A stretch of 64,000 bases of DNA, taken from NCBI RefSeq assembly GCF_014206975.1, contig NZ_JACHOU010000003.1:124001-188000 (forward strand), read 5' to 3'. This DNA is from Aminobacter aganoensis (GTDB taxonomy: Bacteria > Pseudomonadota > Alphaproteobacteria > Rhizobiales > Rhizobiaceae). Below the pieces are notes generated by a model that ran no database searches, had not been told where the DNA came from, and worked only from the letters and a program-made list of their open reading frames with translations. Positions 36,685 to 46,189 of this stretch are shown here, piece after piece. Every line of letters begins with the position of its first letter. Position 1 is the first letter of the stretch. The position numbers and the translations under genes were made by a program.

Positions 36685-37122
36685 GCATCGCGCGCTTTGC
36701 GCCGGCCGGTTTCGCCGGGCAGGTTGGGAGTGCGTGCATCTCCTGGGGCGTGGCTGCGGCCGCTGGGGCCGGCAATCGGGGCGCAGTCAACCTGCCTGCG
36801 CCTTCCGCCTGCGGCCGAACACAATCGCTTGCATTCCACCGCCGGGCTCATCTAGTCGATCCCGCGACGCTTGCCAAGCGGTCGCGTGCAAATCTTGCCG
36901 GCGAATTGGCCTTGCCGGCAAAATAGGACGTGATGCGCCCCGTGCGGCCGGCCTGCCCCCTGCCGGCGCGCCATGCCACAAAGCTCAGTCGACGACCCTT
37001 CTGTGGTCTGAGGGGGGATTTTCCGCGGGCGGGCGCCTGTGGAGCTGCGGCGCCGGCACCTTGCCAGCGCCGGCCGGCCCGAGCAGACTGGTCGCGGGAC
37101 GAACAATGGGCGGGGCGGAACG
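36685..37122. other. Intergenic region between tRNA-Ser and a membrane-protein gene
   Basis: No coding frame is convincing in these 438 bases. It should contain the promoter of the minus-strand tRNA gene close to 36685 and that of the plus-strand gene at 37123. CTTGCCGGC occurs twice around 36893-36921 as a direct repeat about 17 bases apart. Confidence 0.35.
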
Positions 37123-37827
37123 ATGACCACCGAAGGCGGCACGACAGGCAACAGGAGCATGCTTGGCTGGCTGCCGGTCGCATGGCTCTGCCTGGTCATG
37201 GCCCTTTCCGCCCGCGGCATTGACGGCAGCCTGGCCGTCGTCCTGAGCTATGACTTCCCCGGCCCGGTGCTCTATTTCATCTGGTTCACCATGCTGTTCG
37301 GCGCGGTCACCATCCTGTGGGGCCTCTACCTTCTGTTCTTGGCCTACGACCGGTCGCAGCGCTTCGCCGTCCAGTTCATTCGCTGGCAGAGCGTCATCAT
37401 CCTGGTCCTCGTCGCCCGCGAGCTTTACGTGCTCGCCGCGCCCGACTTCGCCTTCTCTCTGGCCTCGTTTGCCTGGACCGCCGGCGAGGTCGTCGTCGGC
37501 GCGGCGATGATCGCCCTGGTCAGGCGCGAGCGCCAGGCCGGGCCGGTTGTTGTCGCAGCGGCCGGGGCGCCGCGAGCGCCCGTGTCGGTCCCCGCAGCGA
37601 TCGCGCTCACCCTGCTCGGCATCGTCCTGGGCGGCGCGCTGGGTCTGGCGCTCGGCCTCGGCGGCGGCCAGCTCTATGCCGAGGCGACCGACATGAGCTG
37701 CTTCGAGGGCGGCTGCGGTTACTTCGTCATTTTCATGGGTCTGGGCGGGACCGTGGCCGGCGCCATATCGGGCGGCGTCTTCGCGCTCTGGCGTGTGCTG
37801 AGCCGCCGCGCCAGCCGGCCGGTCTAG
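37123..37827 (+). CDS. Multi-pass membrane protein of unknown function
   Basis: The 234-residue protein is not recognised. Hydrophobic segments lie at about residues 14-30, 47-70, 84-104, 108-127, 151-178 and 194-218, so it is an inner-membrane protein with about six spans. The fifth segment is very Gly/Ala/Leu-rich, and a [22 protein letters not shown] loop with two cysteines precedes the last one. The ATG at 37123 follows GGGCGGGGCGGA; the earlier frame start at 37039 lacks such a site. Confidence 0.65.
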   Translation: MTTEGGTTGNRSMLGWLPVAWLCLVMALSARGIDGSLAVVLSYDFPGPVLYFIWFTMLFGAVTILWGLYLLFLAYDRSQRFAVQFIRWQSVIILVLVARELYVLAAPDFAFSLASFAWTAGEVVVGAAMIALVRRERQAGPVVVAAAGAPRAPVSVPAAIALTLLGIVLGGALGLALGLGGGQLYAEATDMSCFEGGCGYFVIFMGLGGTVAGAISGGVFALWRVLSRRASRPV

Positions 37828-37918
37828 GCATTTGCCTGTCAATTCGGCGTGTCCGTGATTGCGCCGCGGCGTCGCACGCCCTATTTCTGCTGTCGAAACC
37901 GGTATCCCAGGGCCTCGC

Positions 37919-38239
37919 ATGATCCGCTTCGTGTTCCGACTTGCCGCAGCGATCGCGCTTTCGGTGGCCGTCATCATGGCAGTGCTCGACGCCACCCGCA
38001 CGGTCGCCGTCTCGCGGCTCGTGATGACCCCGCTCGACACCAGCTGGCAGACGGCCTCGCCGAGCACGCTGGCGGCGACCGAGACTTTCGTCCGCGACAA
38101 GACGGGCCCCGTCCTGTGGGATGCCGCCATCGTGCCCGTGCTCAATCTTCCTGGCTTCGCGGTCTTCGCCGTCCTGGCCTTCCTGCTCTACGCAATAGGC
38201 CACAGGCGGCGCCCGGGCCGCTTCACTGCCGAGGTCTGA
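37919..38239 (+). CDS. Small membrane protein, conserved-looking, function unknown
   Basis: The 106-residue product has an N-terminal hydrophobic segment (about residues 5-25), a loop with [17 protein letters not shown], and a second segment near the C-terminus (about 74-96) ending in basic residues. Proteins of this size and layout are common as hypothetical genes in Rhizobiales. The ATG at 37919 is the likely start. It lies 59 bases ahead of msrA on the same strand. Confidence 0.6.
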   Translation: MIRFVFRLAAAIALSVAVIMAVLDATRTVAVSRLVMTPLDTSWQTASPSTLAATETFVRDKTGPVLWDAAIVPVLNLPGFAVFAVLAFLLYAIGHRRRPGRFTAEV

Positions 38240-38298
38240 CCGCCGGCCGCTGCCGCGGCGCGACAGGGTTTCGGCTCACCGAGAAAGGCAGACTCCCG

Positions 38299-38964
38299 AT
38301 GTTTTTCCTGAGCGACATGCTGAACAAGAAGCTCAAGCTGCCGGTGCCCGGCGAGGCGCTGCCCGGCCGCGAGCGGGCGATCCCGACGGCATCGAAGCAC
38401 TTCGTCTCCAGGCGCCCGCTCAAGGGGCCATACCCCGAAGGTCTCGAGCAGGCGCTGTTCGGTCTCGGCTGCTTCTGGGGTGCCGAGCGGCTGTTCTGGC
38501 AGACGCCCGGCGTCTGGGTCACCGCCGTCGGCTATGCCGGCGGACTCACCCCCAACCCGACCTACCAGGAGACCTGCACCGGCCTCACCGGCCATGCCGA
38601 GGTCGTGCTCGTCGTTTTCGATCCCACGCAGGTCGCCTATGCCGACCTGCTCAAGATTTTCTGGGAGAGCCACGACCCGACGCAAGGCATGCGCCAAGGC
38701 AACGATGTCGGCACCACCTACCGCTCGGCGATCTACACTTTCTCCGACGCCCAGCAGGCCGAGGCGATCGCCTCGCGCGATGCCTACCAGGCGGCACTGA
38801 AGGGGGCCGGGCGCGACAAGATCACCACCGAGATCGCGGCCGCGCCGGAGTTCTATTTCGCCGAAGAGGATCACCAGCAATATCTCGCCAAGAATCCCGG
38901 TGGCTATTGCGGCCTCAAGGGCACCGGCGTTGCTTGCGCGATCCCGCAGAAGGCCGCCATTTAG
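38299..38964 (+). CDS. msrA: Peptide methionine-S-sulfoxide reductase A
   Basis: The 221-residue enzyme repairs oxidised methionine (S-epimer) in proteins using thioredoxin. The catalytic Cys58 lies in the GCFWG motif, and resolving cysteines lie near the C-terminus ([10 protein letters not shown] and VACAIP). The conserved TGHAEVV and [19 protein letters not shown] segments are present. The ATG at 38299 gives a family-typical N-terminal extension without a signal peptide, so it is cytoplasmic. Confidence 0.95.
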   Translation: MFFLSDMLNKKLKLPVPGEALPGRERAIPTASKHFVSRRPLKGPYPEGLEQALFGLGCFWGAERLFWQTPGVWVTAVGYAGGLTPNPTYQETCTGLTGHAEVVLVVFDPTQVAYADLLKIFWESHDPTQGMRQGNDVGTTYRSAIYTFSDAQQAEAIASRDAYQAALKGAGRDKITTEIAAAPEFYFAEEDHQQYLAKNPGGYCGLKGTGVACAIPQKAAI

Positions 38965-39158
38965 GCATTCGTTTCACACACCATTTGCAACGCCTGTGCA
39001 TTTTTCCAAAAGGTCAAGATTCCGCGTGAATTTTGTCTTGGCCCGTGCAAGAAATGGCTATGCGTGGGGGGATAGGGCCCTCGCCATGCGCTGTGCGGCA
39101 ACCGGAGGAACGGGGCGCGCGGCGATCGCAAAAAGACAACCGACAGGGTGTGGATCAC

Positions 39159-40148
39159 ATGAAACGTATCGTTCTCGGCCTTCTGGCGGCCACCGCCATG
39201 TGTCTTCCGGCGTTTGCCGCTGATGTCCAGCCGGCGCTGCTCTACGATCTCGGCGGCAAGTTCGACAAGTCGTTCAACGAGGCGTCCTTCAACGGCGCCG
39301 AAAAGTTCAAGACCGAGACCGGCATTGCCTATGTCGAGTTCGAGGTTTCCAACGCCTCGCAGCGCGAGCAGGCGCTGCGCCGCTTCGCCGAGGATGGCCG
39401 CAACCCGATCGTCATGGCCGGCTTTGCCTGGTCCGAGGCGCTCGACAAGGTGGCCACCGACTATCCCGACCTGAAGTTCGCCATCATCGACATGGTCGTC
39501 GAGAAGCCCAACGTGAAGTCGATCGTCTTCAAGGAGCATGAAGGCTCCTACCTCGTCGGCGTCATGGCGGCACTCGCCTCGACCTCCAAGAAGGTCGGCT
39601 TCGTCGGCGGCATGGACGTTCCGCTGATCCGCAAGTTCGGCTGCGGTTATGTCGGCGGCGCCAAGGCCGCGGGTGCGACCGAAGTCATCCAGAACATGAC
39701 CGGCGACACGCCGGCCGCCTGGAACGACCCGACCAAGGGCGGTGAAATCACCAAGACCCAGATCTCGCAGGGCGCCGACGTTGTCTACGCCGCGGCCGGC
39801 GGCACCGGCGTCGGCGTGCTCCAGGCTGCGGCGGACGCCGGCAAGCTCGGCATCGGCGTCGATTCCAACCAGAACGGCCTGCAGCCGGGCAAGGTGCTGA
39901 CCTCGATGCTCAAGCGCGTCGACGTTGCCGTCTACAACGCCTTCATGGATGCCAAGAACGACAAGTTCGAAGGCGGCATCAACAATCTCGGCCTCAAGGA
40001 AGGCGGCGTCGACTACGCCATGGACGACAACAACAAGGCGCTCGTCACCGACGAGATGAAGGCTGCGGTCGAAAAGGCCAAGGCCGACATCATCGCCGGC
40101 ACCGTCCAGGTCCACGACTACACCTCGGACGACAAGTGCCCCTATTGA
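39159..40148 (+). CDS. BMP-family nucleoside ABC transporter binding protein
   Basis: The 329-residue protein has a signal peptide (MKRIVLGLLAATAMCLPAFA) and the BMP/PnrA-type fold: YDLGGKFDKSFNEASFNGA, NPIVMAGFAWSEAL, GFVGGMDVPLIRKFGCGY and GVDSNQNG. Proteins of this family bind purine and pyrimidine nucleosides in the periplasm. The ABC ATPase and permeases lie about 870 bases downstream, after a VOC gene and slyX. A strong terminator follows this gene, so the transporter genes probably have a separate promoter. Confidence 0.9.
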   Translation: MKRIVLGLLAATAMCLPAFAADVQPALLYDLGGKFDKSFNEASFNGAEKFKTETGIAYVEFEVSNASQREQALRRFAEDGRNPIVMAGFAWSEALDKVATDYPDLKFAIIDMVVEKPNVKSIVFKEHEGSYLVGVMAALASTSKKVGFVGGMDVPLIRKFGCGYVGGAKAAGATEVIQNMTGDTPAAWNDPTKGGEITKTQISQGADVVYAAAGGTGVGVLQAAADAGKLGIGVDSNQNGLQPGKVLTSMLKRVDVAVYNAFMDAKNDKFEGGINNLGLKEGGVDYAMDDNNKALVTDEMKAAVEKAKADIIAGTVQVHDYTSDDKCPY

Positions 40149-40167
40149 TCGGCTGAACACCGGACTG

Positions 40168-40203
40168 CGAACCACCGGGCGGCTGCCTGGTGGTTCGTTT
40201 CGT
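40168..40203 (+). terminator. Rho-independent terminator after the BMP gene
   Basis: CGAACCACC and GGTGGTTCG form a perfect nine-base stem with a 12-base loop, followed by TTTCGTT. It starts 19 bases after the stop codon. Confidence 0.8.
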
Positions 40204-40250
40204 TCAGGCAGGAGAATGTCACGGAGCTCGCCCGTCGGCGGGAGGATGCG

Positions 40251-40622
40251 ATGGCTAAGGTCACCGGCATAGGCGGTTTCTTCTTTCGGGCCAGGGATCC
40301 GAAGGCGCTTGCCGCCTGGTACGAAACGCATCTCGGCATCGTCGACATCGCCAGGGAAGTCTGGAAGCAGCAGGCCGGTCCGACCATCCTGGCGCCCTTC
40401 AGCCACGACACCGACTATTTCGGCCGCGCCGAGCAGCAGTGGCTGATCAACCTGCGCGTCGACGATCTCGATGGCATGATGGCCGAACTTTCGGCGGCGG
40501 GAATAGCGGTTGAGACGCGGGCCGAATGGGATTCCGAGGTCGGGCGGTTCTGCCGCATCCACGATCCCGAGGGCAATCCGATCGAGCTGTGGCAACCTTC
40601 CGATGCGGCCGGACTGACCTGA
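40251..40622 (+). CDS. VOC-family (glyoxalase/bleomycin-resistance-like) protein
   Basis: The 123-residue protein is a single VOC unit with the paired beta-alpha-beta-beta-beta pattern. It shows GGFFFRARDPKALAAWYETH at the N-terminus, and the metal-ligand-type Glu of DPEGNPIELWQP at the C-terminus. Such proteins are small metal-dependent dioxygenases, lyases or binding proteins; the substrate is unknown here. ATG 40251 is preceded by GGGAGG. It lies between the BMP gene and the convergent slyX gene. Confidence 0.8.
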   Translation: MAKVTGIGGFFFRARDPKALAAWYETHLGIVDIAREVWKQQAGPTILAPFSHDTDYFGRAEQQWLINLRVDDLDGMMAELSAAGIAVETRAEWDSEVGRFCRIHDPEGNPIELWQPSDAAGLT

Positions 40623-40640
40623 GCTTGGCGGCCCGCGCTT

Positions 40641-40850
40641 CTACCAGTGCGGAGGTTTCGTCACCGGCGTGTCGGGCAGGGTCTGTTCTTCGAGGACGAG
40701 GAAACGGTCGGTCAGCGCGTCGAGCTTCTTCTGCAGCCGTTCGATCACCTTCCACTGCTCGGCAAGCTGGCCCGAAAGCTCCTCGATCACCTGCTCCTGT
40801 TCGGCGAAGCGGATTTCGAGCGTCGTCAGCCGGTCGTCGGACGTGGTCAT
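40641..40850 (-). CDS. slyX: SlyX-family protein
   Basis: The 69-residue protein is a heptad-rich coiled coil (about residues 6-52, with regularly spaced Leu/Ile) ending in the SlyX-type LPDTPVTKPPHW tail. The function of SlyX is unknown. The ATG at 40850 follows GAGGAG with correct spacing; a longer frame up to 41144 overlaps the ABC ATPase gene and is not supported. It is transcribed against its neighbours. Confidence 0.88.
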   Translation of the reverse strand: MTTSDDRLTTLEIRFAEQEQVIEELSGQLAEQWKVIERLQKKLDALTDRFLVLEEQTLPDTPVTKPPHW

Positions 40851-41013
40851 GGTCGTTCTCCTCGGTCCGCAACGGTCCGGACCAGTTGAAAGTGGGCGTC
40901 CGCGCCCGGTTTGTCGAGTACGGCAGCCGAGCCGATTGGCAGGGCAGGGCGACCGTGCTAGCTCTTCGGACAAGCCATAACAAGAACATAAGAACCTGAG
41001 GTGGGACGGTCGA

Positions 41014-42546
41014 ATGGCTGAAAATGCGATCGAGCTGATCGGCATCAACAAGAGTTTCGGCGCCGTGCGCGCCAACCGCGACATCGCGCTCGAAATTCCG
41101 CGCGGCACCATCCATGGCATCATCGGCGAGAACGGCGCCGGCAAGTCGACGCTGATGTCGATCCTCTACGGCTTCTACCAGGCCGACAGCGGCGAGATTC
41201 GCGTCAACGGCAAGACGGCCGCGATCAAGACGCCCAACGACGCCATCGCCGCCGGCATCGGCATGGTCCACCAGCACTTCATGCTGGTCGAGAATTTCTC
41301 GGTGCTGGAAAACGTCATCCTCGGCGCCGAGGGCGAGGCCCTGTTGACGAAGTCGATCGCCAAGGCGCGTTCGGAGCTGCGCCGGCTGGAGAAGGAATAC
41401 GGCCTCGAGGTCGATCCCGACGCGCTCATCGAGGAGCTGCCCGTCGGGCTCCAGCAGCGTGTCGAAATCCTCAAGGCGCTCTATCGCGGCGCCGAGATCC
41501 TGATCCTCGACGAGCCCACCGGCGTGCTCACCCCGGCCGAGGCCGACCATTTGTTCCGCATCCTCGAGCAGCTCAAGGAGCAGGGCAAGACGGTGGTGCT
41601 GATCACCCACAAGCTGCGCGAGATCATGGCCATCACCGACAACGTTTCGGTCATGCGCCAGGGCACCATGGTGGCCACCCGCAAGACCAGCGAAACGACG
41701 GTCGAGGAACTGGCCGAACTGATGGTCGGCCGCCGCGTGCTTTTGCGCGTCGAAAAGGGCGAGGCGCAGCCCGGCGCGGTCAAGCTTGCGGTCAAGAACC
41801 TGACGGTCAGGGATTCGCGCGGCGTTACCATGGTCGACGACGTGTCCTTCGACATCCGCGCCGGCGAGATCGTCGGCATCGCCGGCGTCGCCGGCAACGG
41901 CCAGTCGGAACTGATGGAGGCCGTCTCCGGCATCCGCAAGGCGGTCTCCGGCACCGTCATGCTCGACGGCAAGCCGATCGACCTGACCGGCCAGGCCGAC
42001 CCGGGCGAACTGCGCGACCGTGGCCTCGCCCATGTGCCGGAAGACCGGCACCATGTCGGCCTGGTGCTCGCCTTCGACGAAAGCGAGAACTCGATTCTCG
42101 GCTACCACGACAAGCCGCAATATCTGAAGGGCCCGTTCCTCAATCTCGAGGCGATCCAGAAGGACGCCCAGGAGAAGATCGAGAAATACGACATCCGCCC
42201 GGCCAACCCACGGCTCAAGACCGCCAATTTCTCCGGCGGCAACCAGCAGAAGATCGTGCTCGCCCGCGAGATCGAACAGGATCCCGGCGTGCTGATCGTC
42301 GGCCAGCCGACGCGTGGCGTCGATGTCGGCGCCATCGAGTTCATCCACAAGCGGCTGATCGCCATGCGCGACCAGGGCAAGGCGGTGCTGCTGATCTCGG
42401 TCGAGCTCGACGAGATCCGCTCGCTCTCCGATCGCATCCTGGTGATGTTCGCCGGCCGTGTCGTCGGCGAACGCGGCCCCGAGGCGACCGAAGGCGAACT
42501 CGGACTGCTCATGGCAGGCGTCGAACACAAGGAGGCCGCCGAATGA
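41014..42546 (+). CDS. Nucleoside ABC transporter ATPase (two ATP-binding domains)
   Basis: The 510-residue protein contains two ABC cassettes. The first has Walker A GENGAGKST (about residues 36-44) and an altered signature (LPVGLQQRVEI). The second has a degenerate Walker A (GVAGNGQSE) and signature FSGGNQQKIVLAREI. This asymmetric pair is typical of simple-sugar and nucleoside importers (RbsA/NupA/YufO type). It starts at an ATG after AGGTGGGA and overlaps the next permease gene by four bases (ATGA). Confidence 0.92.
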   Translation: MAENAIELIGINKSFGAVRANRDIALEIPRGTIHGIIGENGAGKSTLMSILYGFYQADSGEIRVNGKTAAIKTPNDAIAAGIGMVHQHFMLVENFSVLENVILGAEGEALLTKSIAKARSELRRLEKEYGLEVDPDALIEELPVGLQQRVEILKALYRGAEILILDEPTGVLTPAEADHLFRILEQLKEQGKTVVLITHKLREIMAITDNVSVMRQGTMVATRKTSETTVEELAELMVGRRVLLRVEKGEAQPGAVKLAVKNLTVRDSRGVTMVDDVSFDIRAGEIVGIAGVAGNGQSELMEAVSGIRKAVSGTVMLDGKPIDLTGQADPGELRDRGLAHVPEDRHHVGLVLAFDESENSILGYHDKPQYLKGPFLNLEAIQKDAQEKIEKYDIRPANPRLKTANFSGGNQQKIVLAREIEQDPGVLIVGQPTRGVDVGAIEFIHKRLIAMRDQGKAVLLISVELDEIRSLSDRILVMFAGRVVGERGPEATEGELGLLMAGVEHKEAAE

Positions 42547-43685
42547 GCACGCCTTACGCAAAACTCCCGGCCTGGGCCGACTACGGCCTCATTCCCCTGG
42601 TCAACCTGCTCGTCGCCTTTGCCGTCGCCGGCCTCGTCGTGCTGCTCGTCGGCGAAAACCCGCTGCGTGCCGCCGTCATCCTGGTCGAGGGCGCCTTCGG
42701 CAGCGGCCAGGGCATCGCCTACACGCTGTTTTACGCCACCAACTTCATCTTTACCGGTCTTGCGGTCGCGGTCGCCTTCCACTGCGGCCTGTTCAACATC
42801 GGCGGCGAAGGCCAAGCCTACATCGCCGGCCTCGGCGTCGGCCTTGTGGCGCTTGCCTTCGACAGCGTCCTGCCGTGGTGGCTGACCTTCCCGCTGGCGA
42901 TCCTCGCCTCCGCCCTCGTCGGGGCGCTGTGGGCTCTGATCCCGGCCTACCTCCAGGCCAAGCGCGGCTCGCACATCGTCATCACCACCATCATGTTCAA
43001 CTTCATCGCCGCCAGCGTCATGGTCTACATGCTGGTCAACGTGCTGAAGCCGGTCGGCTCGATGGCGCCGCAGACCCGCCAGTTCCTCGAAGGCGGGCAA
43101 CTGCCCAAGCTCGGCTGGCTGCTGGCCGAGTTCGGCCTCAAGGTCCGGCCGTCGGCACCGCTCAACATCTCCTTCCTGCTGGCGCTGGTCATGGCCTTCC
43201 TGGTCTGGGTGCTGATCTGGCGCACCAAGCTCGGCTACGAGATCCGCACCATGGGCTTCAGCCCCAAGGCCGCGCGCTATGCCGGCATCTCGGAAGTGCG
43301 CATCATCATCGTTACCATGCTCATCTCCGGTGCGCTGGCCGGCATGATGGCGCTCAACCCGATCATGGGCGACCAGCACAACGTGCCGCTCGACTTCGTC
43401 AGCGGCGCCGGCTTCGTCGGCATCGCGGTAGCGCTGATGGGCCGCTCGCACCCAGCCGGCATCGTGCCGGCGGCGATCCTGTTCGGCATGCTCTACCAGG
43501 GCGGCGCCGAACTCGCCTTCGAGATGCCCAACATTTCCCGCGACATGATCGTCATCATCCAGGGCCTGGTCATCCTGTTTGCCGGTGCGCTGGAAAACAT
43601 GTTCCGCCCGACGATCCAGGGCATCTTCGCGAGCTTCAGCCCGCGATCCGTCGGCATATCGGCGACCAAAGGGGAGCGTGCCTGA
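42543..43685 (+). CDS. Nucleoside ABC transporter permease 1 (YufP/NupB-like)
   Basis: The 380-residue inner-membrane protein has about nine hydrophobic segments and the CGLFNIGGEGQAYIAGLG segment characteristic of BMP-associated permeases. It forms a channel with the next gene's product. The start overlaps the ATPase stop as ATGA. Confidence 0.92.
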   Translation: MSTPYAKLPAWADYGLIPLVNLLVAFAVAGLVVLLVGENPLRAAVILVEGAFGSGQGIAYTLFYATNFIFTGLAVAVAFHCGLFNIGGEGQAYIAGLGVGLVALAFDSVLPWWLTFPLAILASALVGALWALIPAYLQAKRGSHIVITTIMFNFIAASVMVYMLVNVLKPVGSMAPQTRQFLEGGQLPKLGWLLAEFGLKVRPSAPLNISFLLALVMAFLVWVLIWRTKLGYEIRTMGFSPKAARYAGISEVRIIIVTMLISGALAGMMALNPIMGDQHNVPLDFVSGAGFVGIAVALMGRSHPAGIVPAAILFGMLYQGGAELAFEMPNISRDMIVIIQGLVILFAGALENMFRPTIQGIFASFSPRSVGISATKGERA

Positions 43686-43686
43686 G

Positions 43687-44658
43687 ATGGAATTCATAGA
43701 CACGCTCATCAACATCCTGAACTCGACGATCCGGGTCTCGGTGCCGCTGCTGCTCGCCTGCCTGGCCGGCCTCTATTCCGAACGCGCCGGCGTCTTCGAC
43801 ATCGGGCTCGAGGGCAAGATGCTGGCCGGCGCCTTTGCCGGCGCCGCTGCTGCCGCCGTCTTTGCCTCGGCATGGATCGGCCTGCTCGTCGCCATGCTGG
43901 TCTCCGTCGGCATGGCGCTGATCCACGGCTTTGCCTCGATCACCCACCGCGGCAACCAGATCGTGTCGGGCGTGGCGATCAATTTCATCGCCGCCGGCTC
44001 GACCATCATCCTCGGCCAGGCCTGGTTCCAGCAGGGCGGCCGCACGCCGTCGCTGCCGCCGGAAGGTCGCTTCGGCGCCATCACGCTGCCCGGCGCCGAC
44101 GCGCTGCGCGACGTGCCTGTCATCGGCCAGCTCTATTCCGGCCTGCTGTCGGGCCATTCGCTGCTCACCTATGTCGCCTTCCTGGCCGTGCCGTTCACCT
44201 GGTGGGTGCTGTTCCGCACCCGCTTCGGCCTGCGCCTGCGTGCCGTCGGCGAAAATCCGGCGGCGGTCGACACCGCCGGCATCTCGGTGACCTGGCTGCG
44301 CTATCGCGCGGTCATCTGCACCGGCATCCTCACCGGCCTCGCCGGCTCCTACATGGCGCTCGCCCAGAACGCCGGCTTCGTCAAGGACATGACCGCCGGC
44401 CGCGGCTACATCGCGCTCGCAGCCCTGATCTTCGCCAAGTGGAAGCCGGTGCCGGCGATGTTCGCCTGCCTGCTGTTCGGCTTCCTCGATGCGCTGTCGA
44501 TCCGCCTCCAGGGCACGCCGTTGCCCATCATCGGCAAGGTGCCGGTGCAACTGATGCAGGCGCTGCCCTACATCCTCACCGTCATCCTGCTCGCCGGCTT
44601 CATCGGCAAGGCCATCCCGCCCCGCGCCGGCGGCGTGCCTTATGTGAAGGAGCGGTGA
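43687..44658 (+). CDS. Nucleoside ABC transporter permease 2 (YufQ/NupC-like)
   Basis: The 323-residue permease has about eight hydrophobic segments and the ERAGVFDIGLEGKMLAGAFA motif matching its partner's. The ATG at 43687 lies directly after the previous stop, with GGGGAG ten bases upstream; the frame start at 43579 lies inside the previous gene. Together with the ATPase and the BMP protein it imports nucleosides that cdd, PNP and deoA, encoded next, would break down. Confidence 0.92.
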   Translation: MEFIDTLINILNSTIRVSVPLLLACLAGLYSERAGVFDIGLEGKMLAGAFAGAAAAAVFASAWIGLLVAMLVSVGMALIHGFASITHRGNQIVSGVAINFIAAGSTIILGQAWFQQGGRTPSLPPEGRFGAITLPGADALRDVPVIGQLYSGLLSGHSLLTYVAFLAVPFTWWVLFRTRFGLRLRAVGENPAAVDTAGISVTWLRYRAVICTGILTGLAGSYMALAQNAGFVKDMTAGRGYIALAALIFAKWKPVPAMFACLLFGFLDALSIRLQGTPLPIIGKVPVQLMQALPYILTVILLAGFIGKAIPPRAGGVPYVKER

Positions 44659-44684
44659 AGGCCGAATGATCGAAACTCCAAGCC

Positions 44685-44798
44685 GCCCCTCATCCGCCTG
44701 CCGGCACCTTCTCCCCGTGAAGAACGGGGAGAAGGACGCTGCGACGTTGACGCCCCCCTCTCCCCGTCATTCACGGGGAGAGGGTAAGGATGAGGGGC
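44685..44798. repeat. Cloverleaf intergenic repeat (RIME-like), copy 2
   Basis: Outer arms GCCCCTCA and TGAGGGGC enclose two perfect hairpins: CCTTCTCCCCGT with ACGGGGAGAAGG, and CCCTCTCCCCGT with ACGGGGAGAGGG. It is the same design and length as the copy at 10502-10615. It separates the transporter genes from cdd inside a probable operon. Confidence 0.78.
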
Positions 44799-44816
44799 AG
44801 ATTTCAGGATACCGCC

Positions 44817-45209
44817 ATGTCTCATGATCTCTTCCAGGCGGCCCGCACCGCCATGGCCAAAGCCTATGCGCCCTATTCGAAGTTTCCCGTCGGCGCGGCA
44901 CTGCGCACCGAGGATGGACGCATCTTTGCCGGCGCCAATATCGAGGTCGCGTCCTATCCCGAGGGCTGGTGCGCCGAGACCACGGCACTTGGCCACTACA
45001 TCATGGCCGGCGGCGGCAAGATCACAGAGATCGCAGTTGTCGCCGAGCGCATGGCCCGCATCACGCCCTGCGGCGGCTGCCGCCAGCGCCTCGCCGAATT
45101 CACCAGCCCGGATACCAAGCTGTATCTCTGCGACGATGCCGGCATCGTTGAAACGGTTACCATGGGCCAGATGCTGCCCTACGGCTTTGAAGGCGAGATC
45201 TTGAAATGA
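44817..45209 (+). CDS. cdd: Cytidine deaminase
   Basis: The 130-residue enzyme deaminates cytidine and deoxycytidine to uridine forms. The zinc ligands Cys52, Cys85 and Cys88 (WCAET and PCGGC) and the proton-shuttle Glu54 are present, and the length fits the small tetrameric type. The ATG at 44817 follows AGGA; a GTG at 44790 would lie in the repeat element. Its stop overlaps the next ATG (ATGA), coupling it to the phosphorylase gene. Confidence 0.94.
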   Translation: MSHDLFQAARTAMAKAYAPYSKFPVGAALRTEDGRIFAGANIEVASYPEGWCAETTALGHYIMAGGGKITEIAVVAERMARITPCGGCRQRLAEFTSPDTKLYLCDDAGIVETVTMGQMLPYGFEGEILK

Positions 45210-46012
45210 AGGAAGCCGTCGATCGTCTCGTCGAGCAGCTCGACGGTCTCGCGCCGGCAACGGCAATGGTGCTGGGTTCCGGCCTCGGCGGGCTCGTCGA
45301 CGAGGTCGAAAACGCCGTCCGCATCCCTTACGCCGCGCTGCCGGGGTTCCCGAGAAGCGGCGTCACCGGCCATGCCGGCGAGCTCGTTGCCGGGCTGTTC
45401 GGTGGCCGGCCTGTCATCATGATGGCCGGCCGTGCGCACTACTATGAGCATGGCGACGCCTCGGTCATGCGCCCGGCGCTCGAGACGCTGGCCGGCATCG
45501 GCGTCACCAAGCTGGTGCTCACCAATGCCGCCGGCTCCGTCGATCCTGAAATGCTGCCCGGCTCGATCATGCTGATCGAGGACCACATCAATTTCGCCGG
45601 CGCCAATCCGCTGTTCGGAGAGCCCACCGACCGCCGCTTCGTCGGCCTGACCGAGGCCTATGACGGCCGCTTGCGCAAGGCCTTCGAATCCGCCGCCGAT
45701 GCCGCCGCCATCGAGCTGCACAAGGGCGTCTACATGTGGTTCTCCGGCCCGTCCTTCGAGACCCCGGCCGAAATCCGCATGGCCCGCATGTTCGGCGCTC
45801 ATGCGGTCGGCATGTCGACCGTGCCCGAGGCGATCATCGCCCGCTTCCTCGGCCTTAGGGTGCTGGCCTGCTCCGTCATCACCAACCTCGCCGCCGGCAT
45901 GACCGGTGCCGAGCTGTCGCACCGCGAGACCAAGGACATGGCCCCCATCGGCGGCGCCCGTCTCGCCTCGGTGCTGCGCAAGGCTTTCGAGAAAGGCTCG
46001 TTCGATGAGTGA
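45206..46012 (+). CDS. Purine nucleoside phosphorylase (trimeric type)
   Basis: The 268-residue enzyme cleaves purine nucleosides with phosphate to a free base and (deoxy)ribose 1-phosphate. Family motifs are VLGSGLGGLV, GRAHYYEHG, LTNAAGSVDPEMLPGSIMLI and MWFSGPSFETPAEI, which place it in the PNP/inosine-guanosine (PunA-like) group and not in the hexameric DeoD group. It is translationally coupled to cdd. A long inverted repeat follows. Confidence 0.92.
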   Translation: MKEAVDRLVEQLDGLAPATAMVLGSGLGGLVDEVENAVRIPYAALPGFPRSGVTGHAGELVAGLFGGRPVIMMAGRAHYYEHGDASVMRPALETLAGIGVTKLVLTNAAGSVDPEMLPGSIMLIEDHINFAGANPLFGEPTDRRFVGLTEAYDGRLRKAFESAADAAAIELHKGVYMWFSGPSFETPAEIRMARMFGAHAVGMSTVPEAIIARFLGLRVLACSVITNLAAGMTGAELSHRETKDMAPIGGARLASVLRKAFEKGSFDE

Positions 46013-46021
46013 GGGCGCTCT

Positions 46022-46186
46022 TACCCTCCCCCTTGTGGGGAGGGTCGGCGAGCGCGCTTTGCAAGGCAAAGCGAGCGAGACGGGGTGGGGGTATGGCCGC
46101 CGCAGCCTCGTTGCTGTGAAGGCCTGCCTCTCGACCCCCACCCCGCTCCGCTGCGCGGATCGACCCTCCCCACAAGGGGGAGGGTA
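46022..46186. repeat. Long inverted-repeat element between PNP and deoA genes
   Basis: Perfectly complementary 26-base arms lie at 46022-46047 and 46161-46186. An inner GGGGTGGGGG and CCCCCACCCC pair sits between them, with short GC-rich spacers. The right arm ends in GGGGGAGGG, six bases before the GTG start of deoA, and so seems to serve as its ribosome binding site. Confidence 0.82.
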
Positions 46187-46189
46187 GCC

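Noticed and set aside
36848-37220. Overlapping short ORFs between tRNA-Ser and the membrane-protein gene
   Set aside because: Several frames on both strands are open by GC bias only; none has a ribosome site plus plausible protein composition.
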